Assembly (NCBI GenBank): GCA_050516505.1
Contig: CP191518.1
Location: 1,736,001-1,800,000, forward strand
Length of the DNA: 64,000 nucleotides
Direction: 5' to 3'
Source of the DNA: Scandinavium ludwigii_A
GTDB lineage: Bacteria; Pseudomonadota; Gammaproteobacteria; Enterobacterales; Enterobacteriaceae
Shown: in pieces, positions 43,444 through 51,073 of the stretch
How the letters are laid out: every line of letters begins with the position of its first letter
How positions within the stretch are numbered: position 1 is the first letter of the stretch
The notes under the pieces: model-generated
Told to the model about the DNA's origin: nothing
Database searches by the model: none
What the model saw: only the letters and a program-made list of their open reading frames with translations
Translations under genes and position numbers: made by a program

Positions 43444-45504
43444 ATGCCACCAAAAGCAAAACGTATTCCCCACACCATGACGCTTCATGGTGATACCCGG
43501 GTCGACAACTACTACTGGCTGCGTGACGACGACCGCACGCAGCCCGCGGTGCTCGACTATCTGAAGCTGGAAAACGACTATGGCCGCGAGGTCATGGCGT
43601 TGCAGCAAAACCTGCAGGATAAAATCCTCAAAGAGATTGTCGATCGCATTCCGCAGCGCGAAGTTTCAGCCCCCTACAGCAAAAATGGCTACCGCTACCG
43701 GCAGATTTACGAACCGGGCTGCGAGTACGCTATTTATCAGCGTCAGTCGGTGCAGAAAGAAGAGTGGGACGACTGGGAAGTGCTGCTCGACGGCAATCAG
43801 CGCGCGGCGCACAGCGAGTTTTATACCCTCGGTGGCTTAGGCGTTTCGCCAGATAACGCGTTAATGGCGCTAACGGAAGACTATCTCTCGCGCCGTCAGT
43901 ATGGCCTGCGTATCCGTAGCCTGGAAAACGATAACTGGTATCCAGAGACGTTGGAAAACGTCGAGCCGGGCTTCGTCTGGGGCAATGATTCGCAAACGCT
44001 GTATTACGTGCGAAAACATCCGACGACGCTATTGCCGCATCAGGTGTGGCGCCACACCGTGGGTATGCCGGTCACCGCCGACGAACTGGTCTATGAAGAG
44101 CAGGACGACACTTTCTACGTCAGCCTGCATAAAACCAGCTCGAAGCATTACGTGATTATCCATCTGGCCAGCGCCACCACCAGTGAAGTGCTGCTGCTGG
44201 ATGCTGAACTGCCTGATGCTCAGCCGCTGCGCTTCCTGCCGCGTCGCAAAGATCACGAATACAGCGTCGATCATTTCCAGCATAATTTTTATCTGCGCTC
44301 CAACCGCGAAGGTAAAAATTTTGGACTTTACCGCTCGCCCATCCGGGATGAAAGCCGCTGGGAAGTGCTGATCCCGCCGCGCAAAGAAGTCATGCTGGAA
44401 GGTTTTACCTTGTTTACCGACTGGCTGGTGGTCGAAGAGCGTCAGCACGGCCTGACCAGCCTACGGCAGATCAATCGTAAAACCCGGGAGTCCACCGGGA
44501 TTGCGTTTGACGATCCGGCATATGTGACCTGGCTGGCGTATAACCCGGAGCCCGATACCGCGCGCTTGCGTTACGGTTATTCCTCAATGACAACCCCGGA
44601 CACGTTGTTTGAGCTGAATATGGATACCGGCGAACGAAGGGTGATGAAACAGCAGGAAGTGAAGGGCTTTGATGCCAGTCGCTATCGCAGCGAGCATCTG
44701 TGGGTCAAAGCACGTGATGGTGCTGAAGTACCGGTTTCGCTGGTTTATCACCGCGAGCATTTCCGCAAAGGGAACAATCCGTTGTTGGTGTACGGTTACG
44801 GCTCCTACGGTGCCAGCATGGACGCTGATTTCAGCAGCAGCCGTCTGAGCCTGCTTGACCGCGGGTTCGTGTATGCCATCGCTCATATCCGCGGCGGCGG
44901 CGAATTAGGCCAGCAGTGGTATGAAGACGGCAAGTTCCTGCTGAAGAACAATACCTTCAACGATTATCTTGATGTCTGCGATGCGCTGCTGGCGCAGGGC
45001 TACGGCAATCCTGAGCTTTGTTACGGGATGGGCGGCAGCGCAGGCGGAATGCTGATGGGCAGCGTTATCAACCAACGCCCGGAGCTGTTCCACGGGGTGA
45101 TTGCGCAGGTGCCGTTCGTCGATGTGGTGACGACGATGCTGGATGAGTCGATCCCGCTGACGACCGGCGAGTTTGAGGAGTGGGGCAACCCGCAGGAGCC
45201 TGAGTATTATCACTATATGAAAGGCTACAGCCCTTATGACAACGTCGGGAAACAAGCCTATCCGCACCTGCTGGTCACCACCGGGTTGCATGATTCTCAG
45301 GTGCAATACTGGGAACCGGCCAAATGGGTGGCGAAGCTCCGGGAGCTGAAAACCGACGATAATCTGCTGCTGCTTTGTACCGATATGGATTCCGGGCACG
45401 GCGGGAAATCGGGGCGATTCAAAAGCTATGAAGGCGTGGCGCTGGAATTCACATTCCTGATTGCACTGGCCCAGGGTACGCTGCCGGGCCAGGCTCCACG
45501 ATAG
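43444..45504 (+). CDS. ptrB: Oligopeptidase B (protease II)
   Basis: 686 residues from ATG 43444, the E. coli length; an in-frame TTG at 43426 is possible but less likely. A seven-bladed propeller precedes the alpha/beta hydrolase domain with nucleophile Ser in YGMGGSAGGMLMG, then aspartate and histidine (DSGHGGKSG) toward the end. It cleaves small basic peptides after Arg/Lys in the cytoplasm. The stop abuts the exoX stop on the other strand with no gap. Confidence 0.97.
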   Translation: MPPKAKRIPHTMTLHGDTRVDNYYWLRDDDRTQPAVLDYLKLENDYGREVMALQQNLQDKILKEIVDRIPQREVSAPYSKNGYRYRQIYEPGCEYAIYQRQSVQKEEWDDWEVLLDGNQRAAHSEFYTLGGLGVSPDNALMALTEDYLSRRQYGLRIRSLENDNWYPETLENVEPGFVWGNDSQTLYYVRKHPTTLLPHQVWRHTVGMPVTADELVYEEQDDTFYVSLHKTSSKHYVIIHLASATTSEVLLLDAELPDAQPLRFLPRRKDHEYSVDHFQHNFYLRSNREGKNFGLYRSPIRDESRWEVLIPPRKEVMLEGFTLFTDWLVVEERQHGLTSLRQINRKTRESTGIAFDDPAYVTWLAYNPEPDTARLRYGYSSMTTPDTLFELNMDTGERRVMKQQEVKGFDASRYRSEHLWVKARDGAEVPVSLVYHREHFRKGNNPLLVYGYGSYGASMDADFSSSRLSLLDRGFVYAIAHIRGGGELGQQWYEDGKFLLKNNTFNDYLDVCDALLAQGYGNPELCYGMGGSAGGMLMGSVINQRPELFHGVIAQVPFVDVVTTMLDESIPLTTGEFEEWGNPQEPEYYHYMKGYSPYDNVGKQAYPHLLVTTGLHDSQVQYWEPAKWVAKLRELKTDDNLLLLCTDMDSGHGGKSGRFKSYEGVALEFTFLIALAQGTLPGQAPR

Positions 45505-46164
45505 TTATTCGCCCAGCCAGTGCTTAAGTGTTAAGCGCAGTTCCGGACTCATCGAATTAAGATTGTTGAACAACCAGCGGAGGTAGCCGGGATCTTTCTC
45601 GGCCACTTCTGACACTGGCTTCCCGCGGTATTTCCCGAAGGTGAAAGTGGTCATCAGCGCAGGACGCCCGGTGATATCGGCCATCTGATCAGCGGTCCAG
45701 CCGGAGACGTTCATAATATCAATCAGTAATGCGGCGGTAATGTAGCAGTCATACAGCGCCCGGTGATGATGCAGACCGGGCGGGGTAGTCACGCTCAGCT
45801 TGCGGGATTTGTAGAGCGCCATGTTACTGTACTTGATGCCCGGCCACAGGCGGCGGGCAAGCTTCATGGTGCAAATCCACTCGCCGTTCATTTCAGGCAA
45901 TACGCGGCGGTCAAAGCTGGCGTTATGCGCCACGTACCAGGTGCTGCCCTGATAATGCGGTACAACTTCCTCAATCCACGGCTTATCAGCGACCATCTCT
46001 TCGGTGATGCGATGGATGGCCATCGCCTGTGGGCTAATCGGTCTGTCCGGGCGCACGAGATGGCTCATGGGATGGGTTATCTTGCCGTCAACGATGTCCA
46101 CCGAGGCGATTTCAACCACGCCCCCCTGTAAACCGCAGGTTTCCGTATCGATAACGCGTAACAT
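45505..46164 (-). CDS. exoX: Exodeoxyribonuclease X
   Basis: 219 residues from ATG 46164 (MLRVIDTETCGLQGG). DEDDh exonuclease: DTE motif at residues 6-8, VAHNASFDRRVLP with the second acidic site, and HHHRALYDCYITAALL with the His and last Asp. ExoX degrades single-stranded DNA 3' to 5' in mismatch repair and UV tolerance. yobB lies 28 bases upstream in the same direction. Confidence 0.96.
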   Translation of the reverse strand: MLRVIDTETCGLQGGVVEIASVDIVDGKITHPMSHLVRPDRPISPQAMAIHRITEEMVADKPWIEEVVPHYQGSTWYVAHNASFDRRVLPEMNGEWICTMKLARRLWPGIKYSNMALYKSRKLSVTTPPGLHHHRALYDCYITAALLIDIMNVSGWTADQMADITGRPALMTTFTFGKYRGKPVSEVAEKDPGYLRWLFNNLNSMSPELRLTLKHWLGE

Positions 46165-46192
46165 TGTGCTCTCCCGGCTGAAAAGAGGCAGG

Positions 46193-46885
46193 TTATGCGC
46201 CACAGAGGCTTTCGTCAATGGCACAGAGGCTTTCGCGCAGTGGAATAATGTCGCCTTCCCAGCCGCCTTCGTATTTGCGACCGGTCAGCAAAAGGTCCCC
46301 GCTGTCGGCGCGCACGATCAGCTGACCGTTTTCATCCCACAGCGCGCTACCGACGGAATAGTTAGATTTTAATACTGCGATAGCGTAACGGTGGGCCAGG
46401 CGCTGAAGTCGCTGCACCGACTGCTGTTGCTGAAATTCGCAGGTACAGGTTCCGGTGGCCAGCAGCGAGGCATTTGGGTCGAGTTCGATAGTCTCCGCTT
46501 CGGCGGCCAGCACACTGATTTGCTGCGTCTGTGGTGCAAGGCAGGTGCCTTGTCCTTGATGCATCGTGAGCGGTGAGGACGTGCCGGGCACAAAAATGGC
46601 CACGCCCTTGTGACGTTCGCCGTTCATGTCGATCGGTAAACCCGCAATGACAGTGATCCCATGACGTTTCGCCGCAGCGCAAAGCGGTTGCAGGAATTCA
46701 TCGGTGGGAATGGGGGAAAGGGGAGAATCGGTGTCCGGTCCCGTCAACGACATTTCCGGGAACACAATCAGCTGGCAGTTCAGCTTCGCCGCCGCTTCGA
46801 TAAAACGCAGATGATGGTCAATATTTTCCGCAACGCTCCTGTTGCGGGCCGTGTACTGTGCAGCAGCAATCGTCCATGCAGGCAT
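46193..46885 (-). CDS. yobB: Carbon-nitrogen hydrolase family protein YobB
   Basis: 230 residues. The nitrilase-fold features are an N-terminal AAQYTARNRSVAENIDHHLRFIEAA strand-helix and the catalytic Glu in LIVFPEMSLTG; a Cys near TGTCTCEF may be the nucleophile. The usual Lys and Cys motifs are not canonical, so activity should not be assumed. Substrate unknown. It is upstream of exoX and likely co-transcribed; the promoter region contains two dyads. Confidence 0.88.
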   Translation of the reverse strand: MPAWTIAAAQYTARNRSVAENIDHHLRFIEAAAKLNCQLIVFPEMSLTGPDTDSPLSPIPTDEFLQPLCAAAKRHGITVIAGLPIDMNGERHKGVAIFVPGTSSPLTMHQGQGTCLAPQTQQISVLAAEAETIELDPNASLLATGTCTCEFQQQQSVQRLQRLAHRYAIAVLKSNYSVGSALWDENGQLIVRADSGDLLLTGRKYEGGWEGDIIPLRESLCAIDESLCGA

Positions 46886-46909
46886 AGTGGCTTCCTTATC
46901 ACTTTTCTT

Positions 46910-46947
46910 GACTCAGAGTCCCTGAGTCATACATGAGAATATTCTCA
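46910..46947. promoter_or_regulatory. Two dyads upstream of yobB
   Basis: GACTCAG / CTGAGTC (46910-46928, 5-base loop) and the perfect 14-bp palindrome TGAGAATATTCTCA (46934-46947) lie 25-62 bases before the yobB start. The second looks like an operator. I recognise no matching regulator. Confidence 0.5.
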
Positions 46948-46993
46948 AGATTGTAGCCGCGGTAGTGTAAGGAAGTGTAACAGTGAGTAAGTC

Positions 46994-47224
46994 TTACTTC
47001 TGTTTTGGTTCGTATGGCAGGCGGGATAAGTTTACCGAAGCCAGTCGATGCGCGATCAGACGCTCGCGGAACCAGTCGCGAAGGTGCGTCGGCTGTTCAC
47101 GCTCCACTACTTCAGCCACGATAGGCATATTGTAGCGCTCTTTAAATGCAACCCCGGCGGCGGCCAAATCGACGTTAATTTTGTCCATCTCGCCCTGGGG
47201 AAGTTTTGCCAGATTGGTGTTCAT
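46994..47224 (-). CDS. holE: DNA polymerase III theta subunit
   Basis: 76 residues, same length as E. coli HolE, with DKINVDLAAAGVAFKERYNMP and HLRDWFRERLIAHRLASVNLSRLPYEPK. Theta binds the epsilon proofreading subunit in the polymerase III core and stabilises it modestly. AAGGAGCCC precedes the ATG. The gene is divergent from yobA. Confidence 0.97.
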   Translation of the reverse strand: MNTNLAKLPQGEMDKINVDLAAAGVAFKERYNMPIVAEVVEREQPTHLRDWFRERLIAHRLASVNLSRLPYEPKQK

Positions 47225-47362
47225 CTTGGGCTCCTTCTGATATCGGGGCTGAAAGTACTAAGAGTGTCGCGAAATAGCAAGATCAACGGCAGTGAATCTC
47301 GACGTAAACATTATACGAGGTTATTCTCCCCCACAGATATATAACAAAAGGGAATGTAGAGA

Positions 47363-47737
47363 ATGAATCGTATCGCCTCCCGCGCGCTGCGCACCGGTGT
47401 TTTCCTGACCTGCGTTTTAACCACTTCCGCGGCCTTCGCCCACGCCCATCTTAAACATCAATATCCTGCGGCTGATGCCCAAGTTACGGCGGCTCCCCAG
47501 GCGCTGACTCTCAATTTCTCGGAAGGGGTTGAGGTGAAATTCAGTGGCGTCACGCTGACGGGCCCACAGCAGGCGCAGATTCCTGTTGGCGCAGTGAAGC
47601 TCAATGAAAAAGACAACACCCAGCTTATCGTCCCGGTCGAGCAATCTCTCAAACCCGGCGATTACACCGTTGACTGGCACGTGGTGTCGGTGGACGGTCA
47701 CAAAACCAAAGGCCAGTACCACTTCAGTGTGAAATAA
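47363..47737 (+). CDS. yobA: CopC-family periplasmic copper-binding protein YobA
   Basis: 124 residues. A signal peptide ends at TSAAFA|HAHLKHQYPAAD; the mature N-terminal histidine and later His residues (DWHVVSVDGHKTKG) match the CopC Cu(II) site. An Ig-like beta barrel is expected. It acts with the membrane protein YebZ next to it (stop and start two bases apart) in copper handling. AAGGGAATG precedes the start. Confidence 0.95.
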   Translation: MNRIASRALRTGVFLTCVLTTSAAFAHAHLKHQYPAADAQVTAAPQALTLNFSEGVEVKFSGVTLTGPQQAQIPVGAVKLNEKDNTQLIVPVEQSLKPGDYTVDWHVVSVDGHKTKGQYHFSVK

Positions 47738-47739
47738 CC

Positions 47740-48609
47740 GTGCTGGCGTCGGTGTATGTCGGGCTGCGAGGCCTGCATTTCATTGCCATAATGCTCGCCT
47801 TCGGTTGCGTGCTGTATGGTGCCTGGTGGGCAACGCCCCAGCTGCGTCGGCTGATGATGCAACGCTTCCTGCCGTTTATGCGTGTCGCTTTGCTGGTGAA
47901 TGCCATAGCGGCAACGTCAATGCTGATGCTGCAGGGCGGTCAAATGGGCAACGGCTGGGGCGATGTCCTGCAACCTGAGGTCTGGCTCGCCGTGGCGGGT
48001 ACGCGTTTTGGTAGCATCTGGCTGTGGCAAATTCTGCTGACGTGGATTGCGCTGATTGTCGTCTGCCTGAAACCGCATCGGCTGGCGCCGCTGTTACTGA
48101 TTCTGTGCATCGCACAGTTTTTACTTATGGCGGGCGTAGGGCATGCGGCGATGCGCGAGGGCACCGTTGGCGCGTTACAGCGAATGAATCACGCCGTGCA
48201 TCTTCTGTGCGCGGGGGCCTGGTTTGGTGGCCTGCTGCCGTTTCTGTACTGCCTGCGCCTGGCGAAGGGGCCCTGGCGCACCTCGGCCATCAATTCCATG
48301 ATGCGTTTTTCTCGTTGGGGCCATCTGGCGGTCATTGGGGTGATCCTGAGCGGGCTGGCTAATGTCTGGCTGATTCAGGGGCAACTGGTGTCGGGTACGG
48401 CCTATGGGCGTTTGCTATTGGTGAAATGTGCGTTCGTGGCGCTGATGGTGGTAATCGCCCTGGTGAACAGGTATGTTCTGGTGCCGCGAATGGCGACAGA
48501 CAGACAGCGCATACAGCGGCTGTTTGTGCGCACGACGCAGGCGGAAATGATTTTAGGGGCTCTGGTGCTGGCGGCGGTAAGCCTCTTCGCAACCTGGGAA
48601 CCGTTCTGA
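47740..48609 (+). CDS. yebZ: CopD-family inner-membrane protein YebZ
   Basis: 289 residues from GTG 47740, with about eight membrane segments. LRGLHFIAIMLAFGCVLYGAWW, AGVGHAAMREG, MNHAVHLLCAGAWFGGLLPFLYCL and RFSRWGHLAVIGVILSGLANVWLI hold the conserved histidines of CopD. It is thought to move copper across the inner membrane from CopC. It forms an operon with yobA and yebY. Confidence 0.95.
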   Translation: MLASVYVGLRGLHFIAIMLAFGCVLYGAWWATPQLRRLMMQRFLPFMRVALLVNAIAATSMLMLQGGQMGNGWGDVLQPEVWLAVAGTRFGSIWLWQILLTWIALIVVCLKPHRLAPLLLILCIAQFLLMAGVGHAAMREGTVGALQRMNHAVHLLCAGAWFGGLLPFLYCLRLAKGPWRTSAINSMMRFSRWGHLAVIGVILSGLANVWLIQGQLVSGTAYGRLLLVKCAFVALMVVIALVNRYVLVPRMATDRQRIQRLFVRTTQAEMILGALVLAAVSLFATWEPF

Positions 48610-48625
48610 ATTAAGTGGCAGAATC

Positions 48626-48964
48626 ATGAAAAAACTCGTTTTATCAATGTTGTTACTGGCAACAACTGGAACCGCCCTGGCGGCACCGCAAATTATCACC
48701 GTCAGTCGTTTTGAGATGGGTAAAGAACAGTGGGCATTTAATCGTGAAGAGGTGATGTTGACCTGCCGTCCGGGCAATGCGCTGTATGCCATTAACCCCA
48801 GCACGCTGATGCAATATCCGTTAAATACCGTTGCCGAGCAGGAAGTGAAGGAAGGGAAGACCAATGCCCAGCCGATTTCTGTGATCCAGGTCGACGATCC
48901 TGAGCATGCGGGTCAAAAAATGAGCCTGGCACCGTTTATCGCCCGCGCTGAAAAGCTCTGCTAA
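48626..48964 (+). CDS. yebY: DUF2511 periplasmic protein YebY
   Basis: 112 residues with a signal peptide (MKKLVLSMLLLATTGTALA). The mature part PQIITVSRFEMGKEQWAFNREEVMLTCRPGNALYAINPSTLMQYPLN matches E. coli YebY; two cysteines could pair. Its place after yobA-yebZ suggests a link to copper, but the function is not known. A strong hairpin follows. Confidence 0.93.
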   Translation: MKKLVLSMLLLATTGTALAAPQIITVSRFEMGKEQWAFNREEVMLTCRPGNALYAINPSTLMQYPLNTVAEQEVKEGKTNAQPISVIQVDDPEHAGQKMSLAPFIARAEKLC

Positions 48965-48994
48965 GACGCAACGCTAACTGATTGACAGACAATA

Positions 48995-49033
48995 AAAAAC
49001 CGCAAGTTTTTCTGACGAAAGCTTGCGGTTTTT
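48995..49033. terminator. Bidirectional terminator after yebY
   Basis: 12-bp stem AAAAACCGCAAG / CTTGCGGTTTTT with a 15-base loop. The flanking A- and T-runs let it work for yebY on plus and for an antisense RNA on minus. Confidence 0.88.
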
Positions 49034-49120
49034 GCGTTTTGTGACGCTTTGCTCACGGTTTTTTTCTGACCACTTTTGTCGCGGACTGGAAAACCTGGCA
49101 TGGTCATCTATTCTTAAAGG

Positions 49121-49224
49121 GCAAGGCGACTTTAGCCTGCATTAATGCCAACTTTTAGCGCACGGCTCTCTCCCAAGAGCCATTTCCCTGGACCGAATAC
49201 AGGAATCGTATTCGGTCTCTTTTT
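49121..49224 (+). ncRNA. sdsR: Sigma-S-dependent sRNA SdsR (RyeB)
   Basis: The 104-nt sequence starting GCAAGGCGAC, with CATTAATGCCAACTTTTAGC and the hairpin CGAATACAGGAATCGTATTCG followed by GTCTCTTTTT, matches my knowledge of E. coli/Salmonella SdsR. CTATTCT at 49108-49114 is a good sigma-S -10, seven bases before the start. SdsR accumulates in stationary phase and with Hfq represses targets including mutS, tolC and ompD. It follows yebY as in E. coli, but pphA is now 3 kb further right. Confidence 0.93.
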
Positions 49225-49226
49225 AT

Positions 49227-49252
49227 CTGTAAGTTATATCAGTAACTTACAG
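49227..49252. repeat. Perfect 10-bp inverted repeat immediately after sdsR
   Basis: CTGTAAGTTA / TAACTTACAG with a 6-base loop starts two bases after the SdsR U-run. It marks the left edge of the inserted block. No T-run follows, so it is more likely an operator or junction sequence. Bases 49253-49484 hold no gene I can support, only a weak 7-bp hairpin GAGCATT / AATGCTC at 49432-49455. Confidence 0.55.
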
Positions 49253-49484
49253 CATCAGCCTGAAAATTCCCCACACTTCCACGGCCAACCTGTTTTCTTT
49301 TATATCACATCAAAATCGGTCTTAACATTTTTTTTACACGAAAAATGCAGATCCGCGCGACCACGAGTTTGTGTTTTCCAGATACGTTTGGCCCATGGAA
49401 TGTCCTGCACAGTTGCGGGTCTTTTCTCAACGAGCATTGAAAGTTCTTAATGCTCATTTAAGTGTCAGTGGCTTTGCCTTCCAG

Positions 49485-50333
49485 TTAAATAATGAAGGAA
49501 GCAAATTTTTCTTTATTATCGACAAGATAACCCGGGAATTTTTCTTTGCTTAATTCTTGCTTAACCATTGACCTGTCGCGACCCCAAATATCTTTAGCAT
49601 TGTAGAGGGCATCGACGATATGATCTTTATTGTTGAATTCAGGCAAATCGTATTCGGTATGAGATATTGATGTCATCTTTTCAGAGATGCGTTCAGGTGT
49701 CATGATCCAAGAAAAATGCCAGCCACCATTTGTGATTTTTTTATTGTTGAGTTTATACCACTTCCATTTAAAGAAACTTTTCCTCAACTTGCTTTTCTTC
49801 ATATTTCGTAAGGTTTCAGGTTCGCCGAGGAAAAAGCCTTTAAGATTCTTATAGCTTGCTGCCTTTGGCGCTTTGCACTGACGGGGAGACTGATCAGTAT
49901 TGAATACCTGCATATTGAACTGGTAATTATAGAAGTTCATATAAATAGTAGTGCAAAGGCGTGATGCATTTATTTTGTCAATGACACAAGGATTGAAAAT
50001 TTCATCAACATCAGAGACTAAGATTATATCGGCATCATCTGCATTTGTCAGTCCATCCATAATGGCGTTGCGCTGAGCTGCTTCATTGGCCCATGCATCC
50101 ACTTCTGATGGGTTTGAGGCTTTCATAATAGGTGGTTTGTCATAAACAACGTAAATGATTTTATCTTTAAACTGGGGGAATTTGGTGATATCAAAATGAA
50201 GATGACGAGATTTACCTGTAAAAGTATGCGTTGATTCTACAATGACAAAGCGATCAATATGATCTGCTAAGGTATTGAGGCGTATATCTAATAACATATC
50301 TTCATCATAGTATAAAAAACAATCATAAATCAT
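49485..50333 (-). CDS. Glycosyltransferase, GT17-like
   Basis: 282 residues from ATG 50333, preceded by AGGAAGG at eight bases; further in-frame starts upstream lack this. MIYDCFLYYDEDMLLDIRLNTLADHIDRFVIVESTHTFTGK and ILVSDVDEIFNP (a DxD nucleotide-sugar motif) fit glycosyltransferase family 17, known from eukaryotic bisecting GlcNAc transferases and from bacterial genomes. No membrane span or signal, so cytoplasmic; acceptor unknown. The gene is markedly AT-rich compared with its neighbours, a sign of recent acquisition. It is absent from the E. coli sdsR-pphA junction. Confidence 0.8.
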   Translation of the reverse strand: MIYDCFLYYDEDMLLDIRLNTLADHIDRFVIVESTHTFTGKSRHLHFDITKFPQFKDKIIYVVYDKPPIMKASNPSEVDAWANEAAQRNAIMDGLTNADDADIILVSDVDEIFNPCVIDKINASRLCTTIYMNFYNYQFNMQVFNTDQSPRQCKAPKAASYKNLKGFFLGEPETLRNMKKSKLRKSFFKWKWYKLNNKKITNGGWHFSWIMTPERISEKMTSISHTEYDLPEFNNKDHIVDALYNAKDIWGRDRSMVKQELSKEKFPGYLVDNKEKFASFII

Positions 50334-50513
50334 CGCGTTGTCCTTCCTCATATCTCTACCCTGATACACCAGAGCAAATGGATCAGTTACGTCAAATTGA
50401 ACATGAGCTTAATATACCATTATTTATTGGGTTACGTGATTGAAGCGAGGGAAATCGTGAAGGAGCGTCGTGTTGGTGACAGAGAGGTTGAGCTGACGAC
50501 GTGAAAAAAGCAT

Positions 50514-50547
50514 AAAAAAAACCCCTTCGCTTCGCAGGGCAAAGGGG
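50514..50547 (-). terminator. Strong minus-strand terminator with no listed gene upstream
   Basis: On minus, 9-bp stem CCCCTTTGC / GCGAAGGGG with an 8-base loop, then eight T. The only candidate transcript is that of the 47-aa peptide gene starting near 50981, which would have a 3' region of about 250 bases. Confidence 0.85.
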
Positions 50548-50799
50548 AAAAGCTTGCAATGAATATTATATTTTCGGACTCACTTTTACGGCTTTACAGG
50601 GATATGCAGCGCCGCGAGGTGGTTTGGTCTGAAAGTTGCGCGTCCAGGGATGTGGAGTCAGTCAGACCTGAAACGTAATGCCACGTGCTGTCAGGAAGAA
50701 GCAGCCCGCCGCGCTATGTTTCGCTAAGAATGGTATGCATCACGGTGGTGTGATTCAAATGCCATCTTGTTTAATTTTGAATTGTCGAAACCACAGGGA
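50548..50799. other. Untranslated stretch between the small peptide gene and its terminator
   Basis: I find no open reading frame longer than about 15 codons with a ribosome site on either strand. ATGTTTCGCTA at 50716-50726 recurs inverted at 50992-51002, beyond the peptide gene. Bases 50334-50513, upstream of the glycosyltransferase, likewise hold only its presumed promoter area (TATATT on minus). Confidence 0.4.
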
Positions 50800-50943
50800 T
50801 TATTCAGGCGTGACGATATCGGGATAGAGAAGGGTTTCAAGATAGCTGACCAGCACCCAAATTTGATCGCTCAAAATGAACCAGATGCCCAGCCCAAGTA
50901 AAACCAGAACGAGAATTGTCAGGGCAATTTCGATTTTGCTCAT
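50800..50943 (-). CDS. 47-aa single-span membrane peptide
   Basis: Translation begins MSKIEIALTILVLVLLGLGI, continues WFILSDQIWVLVSYLETLL and ends YPDIVTPE. A hydrophobic helix covers residues 5-24, with a second amphipathic stretch at 28-40. The ribosome site is weak, but a promoter (50988-51016) and a 7-bp leader hairpin (GAGGTAT / ATACCTC, 50964-50984) precede it and a strong terminator follows. It resembles small regulatory membrane proteins such as those annotated Ecr in Enterobacter, but I cannot confirm this. It is not MgrB: cysteines are absent. Confidence 0.6.
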   Translation of the reverse strand: MSKIEIALTILVLVLLGLGIWFILSDQIWVLVSYLETLLYPDIVTPE

Positions 50944-50987
50944 AGCCAGGAAGTACCGCCAGCGAGGTATCAGAGGAATACCTCATG

Positions 50988-51016
50988 ATGATAGCGAAAC
51001 ATCTGGGGCTTGTGCA
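50988..51016 (-). promoter_or_regulatory. Predicted promoter of the 47-aa peptide gene
   Basis: Minus-strand TGCACA, 17 bases, TATCAT. A start about seven bases later leaves a leader of roughly 38 bases containing the hairpin at 50964-50984. Confidence 0.5.
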
Positions 51017-51032
51017 ATCGTGATGCGCGAAA

Positions 51033-51059
51033 GCCTCTGCCATTGTGTACAGCAGAGGC
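51033..51059 (-). terminator. Probable terminator of the VirK-like gene
   Basis: 8-bp stem GCCTCTGC / GCAGAGGC with an 11-base loop, starting 15 bases after the stop; only TTT follows on minus. Confidence 0.55.
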
Positions 51060-51073
51060 CAATGCAGTTGCGC

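Larger units (their letters stand above)
48995..49245 (-). ncRNA. sraC: Probable antisense RNA SraC (RyeA) opposite SdsR
   Basis: In E. coli a ~249-nt RNA runs antisense over all of SdsR. Here the minus strand can terminate at the yebY hairpin. A start just right of sdsR would give about 250 nt. No clear promoter was identified, so the start is a guess based on length. Confidence 0.4.
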
